This document shows, one piece after another, positions 62,830-64,000 of a stretch of DNA of 64,000 nucleotides. Each line of letters starts with the position of its first letter. Within the stretch, counting starts at the first letter, position 1. The notes beneath the pieces are model-generated. The model had not been told where the DNA came from and searched no databases. It was given only the letters and a program-made list of their open reading frames with translations. The translations under genes and the position numbers were made by a program. The stretch spans positions 186,001-250,000 of the forward strand of contig JAAFAI010000001.1 of the NCBI GenBank assembly GCA_018222405.1, read 5' to 3'. The stretch comes from Gammaproteobacteria bacterium. GTDB lineage: Bacteria; Pseudomonadota; Gammaproteobacteria; Enterobacterales; Alteromonadaceae.

Positions 62830-64000
62830 ATGAAACAAAGACTGCTTAGCATTCTGCTCGTCTGTTTCGTTGTATCCTGTGCCACGCAAACTCAGCCCGT
62901 GGTCGACAATAAATGGTTGGATGCACCGGTAGCTCAGCAGGTAGCAGCGATGAAGCGCGGTGAGTTAACTGCCGAAGCGCTGGTGGCTGGGTATCTGGCT
63001 CGCATTGAGTCGATCGATAAAAGCGGCCCGACGATAAACAGTATTTTGCTGGTAAACCCGAACGCGCTGGCTGAAGCCAGAGCAAAAGATGCGGCGCTCG
63101 CCAGTGGTGAGGCAACGGGCCCGCTGCACGGTATCCCGGTATTACTTAAAGATAATATTGAAACCCGGGATATGCCTACCACAGCAGGTTCACTGGCCTT
63201 ACTTAATAATAATACCCGACGTGATTCGCCGTTGGTGGCCAGCTTGCGTGCTGCCGGGGCGATTATTCTGGGCAAAACTAACTTATCAGAATGGGCTAAT
63301 TTTCGCTCAGAAGACTCCATCAGCGGTTGGAGTGCGGTAGGCGGGCTTACTCGCAACCCTCACGTGCTTTCCCGCACAGCTTGTGGTTCTTCTTCGGGCT
63401 CTGGTGCGGCTGTAGCGGCAGGACTGGCATCCCTTGCAGTCGGTACCGAAACTAACGGCTCAATTATTTGCCCGTCTTCAATGAACGGTATTGTAGGGTT
63501 TAAACCCACGGTGGGCCTGATCCCGCGTACGCATATTGTGCCCATTTCCGTGACCCAGGATACTGCCGGCCCTATGGCTCGCTCAGTAGCAGACGCCGCG
63601 CTGATGGCCTCAGTCATGGCCGGGCAGGATGAACAGGACGATGCTACTATGGCAGAAGCTCGACCAGAAGCCAGTGCGCTTGCCGCAGTTAACGGTAATA
63701 TTCAGGGGCTGAAGATTGGCGTTATGCGTTATCGGCAGGGCAACAATCCGGCTATTATTGCGGCGGTCGACGCGGCCGTGGAAAAGCTAACTGCCCTCGG
63801 TGCACAGGTAGTTGAAATCGACAGCCTTGAACAGCCGGAGGATTTCTGGGCCAAATCTTATCTGGTATTGCTTGCAGAGTTTAAAACCACGCTGAATGAC
63901 TATCTGTTGTCATCGCCGGCTGATTTGCCGGTGGCCAATCTGGATGAACTGATTGGTTTTAACCGCACGTCAAAACGGGAAATGCAGTTATTTGATCAGT
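62830..64000 (+). CDS. Amidase signature family lipoprotein (3' end outside window)
   Basis: The frame is open from ATG 62830 (GGAGAGA upstream) to the window end, about 390 residues. The signal peptide has a VVSC lipobox (Cys17), giving a lipid-anchored periplasmic enzyme. The amidase-signature core is clear: [12 protein letters not shown] with catalytic Lys107, then [17 protein letters not shown], the cis-Ser region, and [20 protein letters not shown] with the nucleophile Ser. The natural substrate is unknown. It is divergent from prmA. Confidence 0.92.
   Translation, partial: MKQRLLSILLVCFVVSCATQTQPVVDNKWLDAPVAQQVAAMKRGELTAEALVAGYLARIESIDKSGPTINSILLVNPNALAEARAKDAALASGEATGPLHGIPVLLKDNIETRDMPTTAGSLALLNNNTRRDSPLVASLRAAGAIILGKTNLSEWANFRSEDSISGWSAVGGLTRNPHVLSRTACGSSSGSGAAVAAGLASLAVGTETNGSIICPSSMNGIVGFKPTVGLIPRTHIVPISVTQDTAGPMARSVADAALMASVMAGQDEQDDATMAEARPEASALAAVNGNIQGLKIGVMRYRQGNNPAIIAAVDAAVEKLTALGAQVVEIDSLEQPEDFWAKSYLVLLAEFKTTLNDYLLSSPADLPVANLDELIGFNRTSKREMQLFDQ

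Noticed and set aside
1-64000. CRISPR arrays, tRNA or rRNA genes, insertion sequences, prophage genes
   Set aside because: Reading through, I saw no regularly spaced repeats, no tRNA arms, no rRNA stretches and no transposase or phage proteins; the only repeat-type element is the palindrome at 14223.

Overview
The window is a chromosomal segment of a marine gammaproteobacterium, most likely a member of the Alteromonadaceae (Alteromonas or Salinimonas-like). The grounds are the close similarity of the housekeeping proteins (GreB, YheS, PurH, PrmA, Fis, Hsp33, OmpR/EnvZ) to enterobacterial and Vibrio forms, the complete gspC-N type II secretion operon, two sodium/proton antiporters (NhaC and NhaD types) and the OpgGH glucan genes. 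It holds about 60 genes, densely packed on both strands. I found no rRNA, tRNA, CRISPR array, prophage or insertion sequence. The first gene (SprA-like) and the last gene (amidase) are cut by the window edges.

Layout. 1-4.0 kb: SprA-like protein end, tex and divergent greB. 4.0-8.5 kb: a small membrane protein, an FKBP lipoprotein, a WD40 lipoprotein with slyX, then an unknown protein translationally coupled to a cold-shock/DUF1294 protein. 8.5-12 kb: yqiK-yqiJ flotillin pair, ygjV, yheV. 12-15.6 kb: the overlapping operon yheS - TIGR02444 - yheT - yheU, with a REP-like palindrome read through in frame inside the TIGR02444 gene. 15.8-18.7 kb: a pair of M16 peptidase-like proteins, one catalytic and one not. 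18.8-25 kb: outer-membrane beta-barrel protein, opgGH, nhaC. 25-31.9 kb: VF530-type protein and a LytTR-type two-component system facing an ABC transporter whose permease is fused to an M1 aminopeptidase domain. 31.9-35.2 kb: yceI, cysQ, nudE, yrfG, yjjX. 35.2-46.6 kb: a complete type II secretion operon. 46.7-49.7 kb: hslR, hslO, a small protein and an MFS transporter. 49.7-53.1 kb: envZ-ompR and nhaD. 53.3-53.5 kb: a broken Lrp/AsnC gene. 53.7-56.2 kb: prkB, a voltage-gated-type potassium channel and a small Imm-like membrane protein. 56.2-62.7 kb: purH - exported methyltransferase - purD, and prmA, dusB-fis. 62.8 kb to the end: amidase lipoprotein.

How the genes work together. The largest unit is the type II secretion system: inner-membrane platform (C, F, L, M), ATPase (E), pseudopilus (G-K), secretin (D) and GspN, for export of folded enzymes. 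Envelope functions recur: periplasmic glucans, EnvZ/OmpR osmosensing, sodium/proton antiport, a potassium channel and flotillin scaffolding, which suits a marine salt regime. The LytTR sensor/regulator faces the ABC/M1 operon, and the gap contains a 9-bp direct repeat with the 12-bp spacing expected for a LytTR operator, so this block may be one regulated system. I saw no clearly new defence or mobile system. The most notable items are the ABC/M1-LytTR block, the in-frame palindrome, the exported methyltransferase inside the purine operon and the broken Lrp gene.
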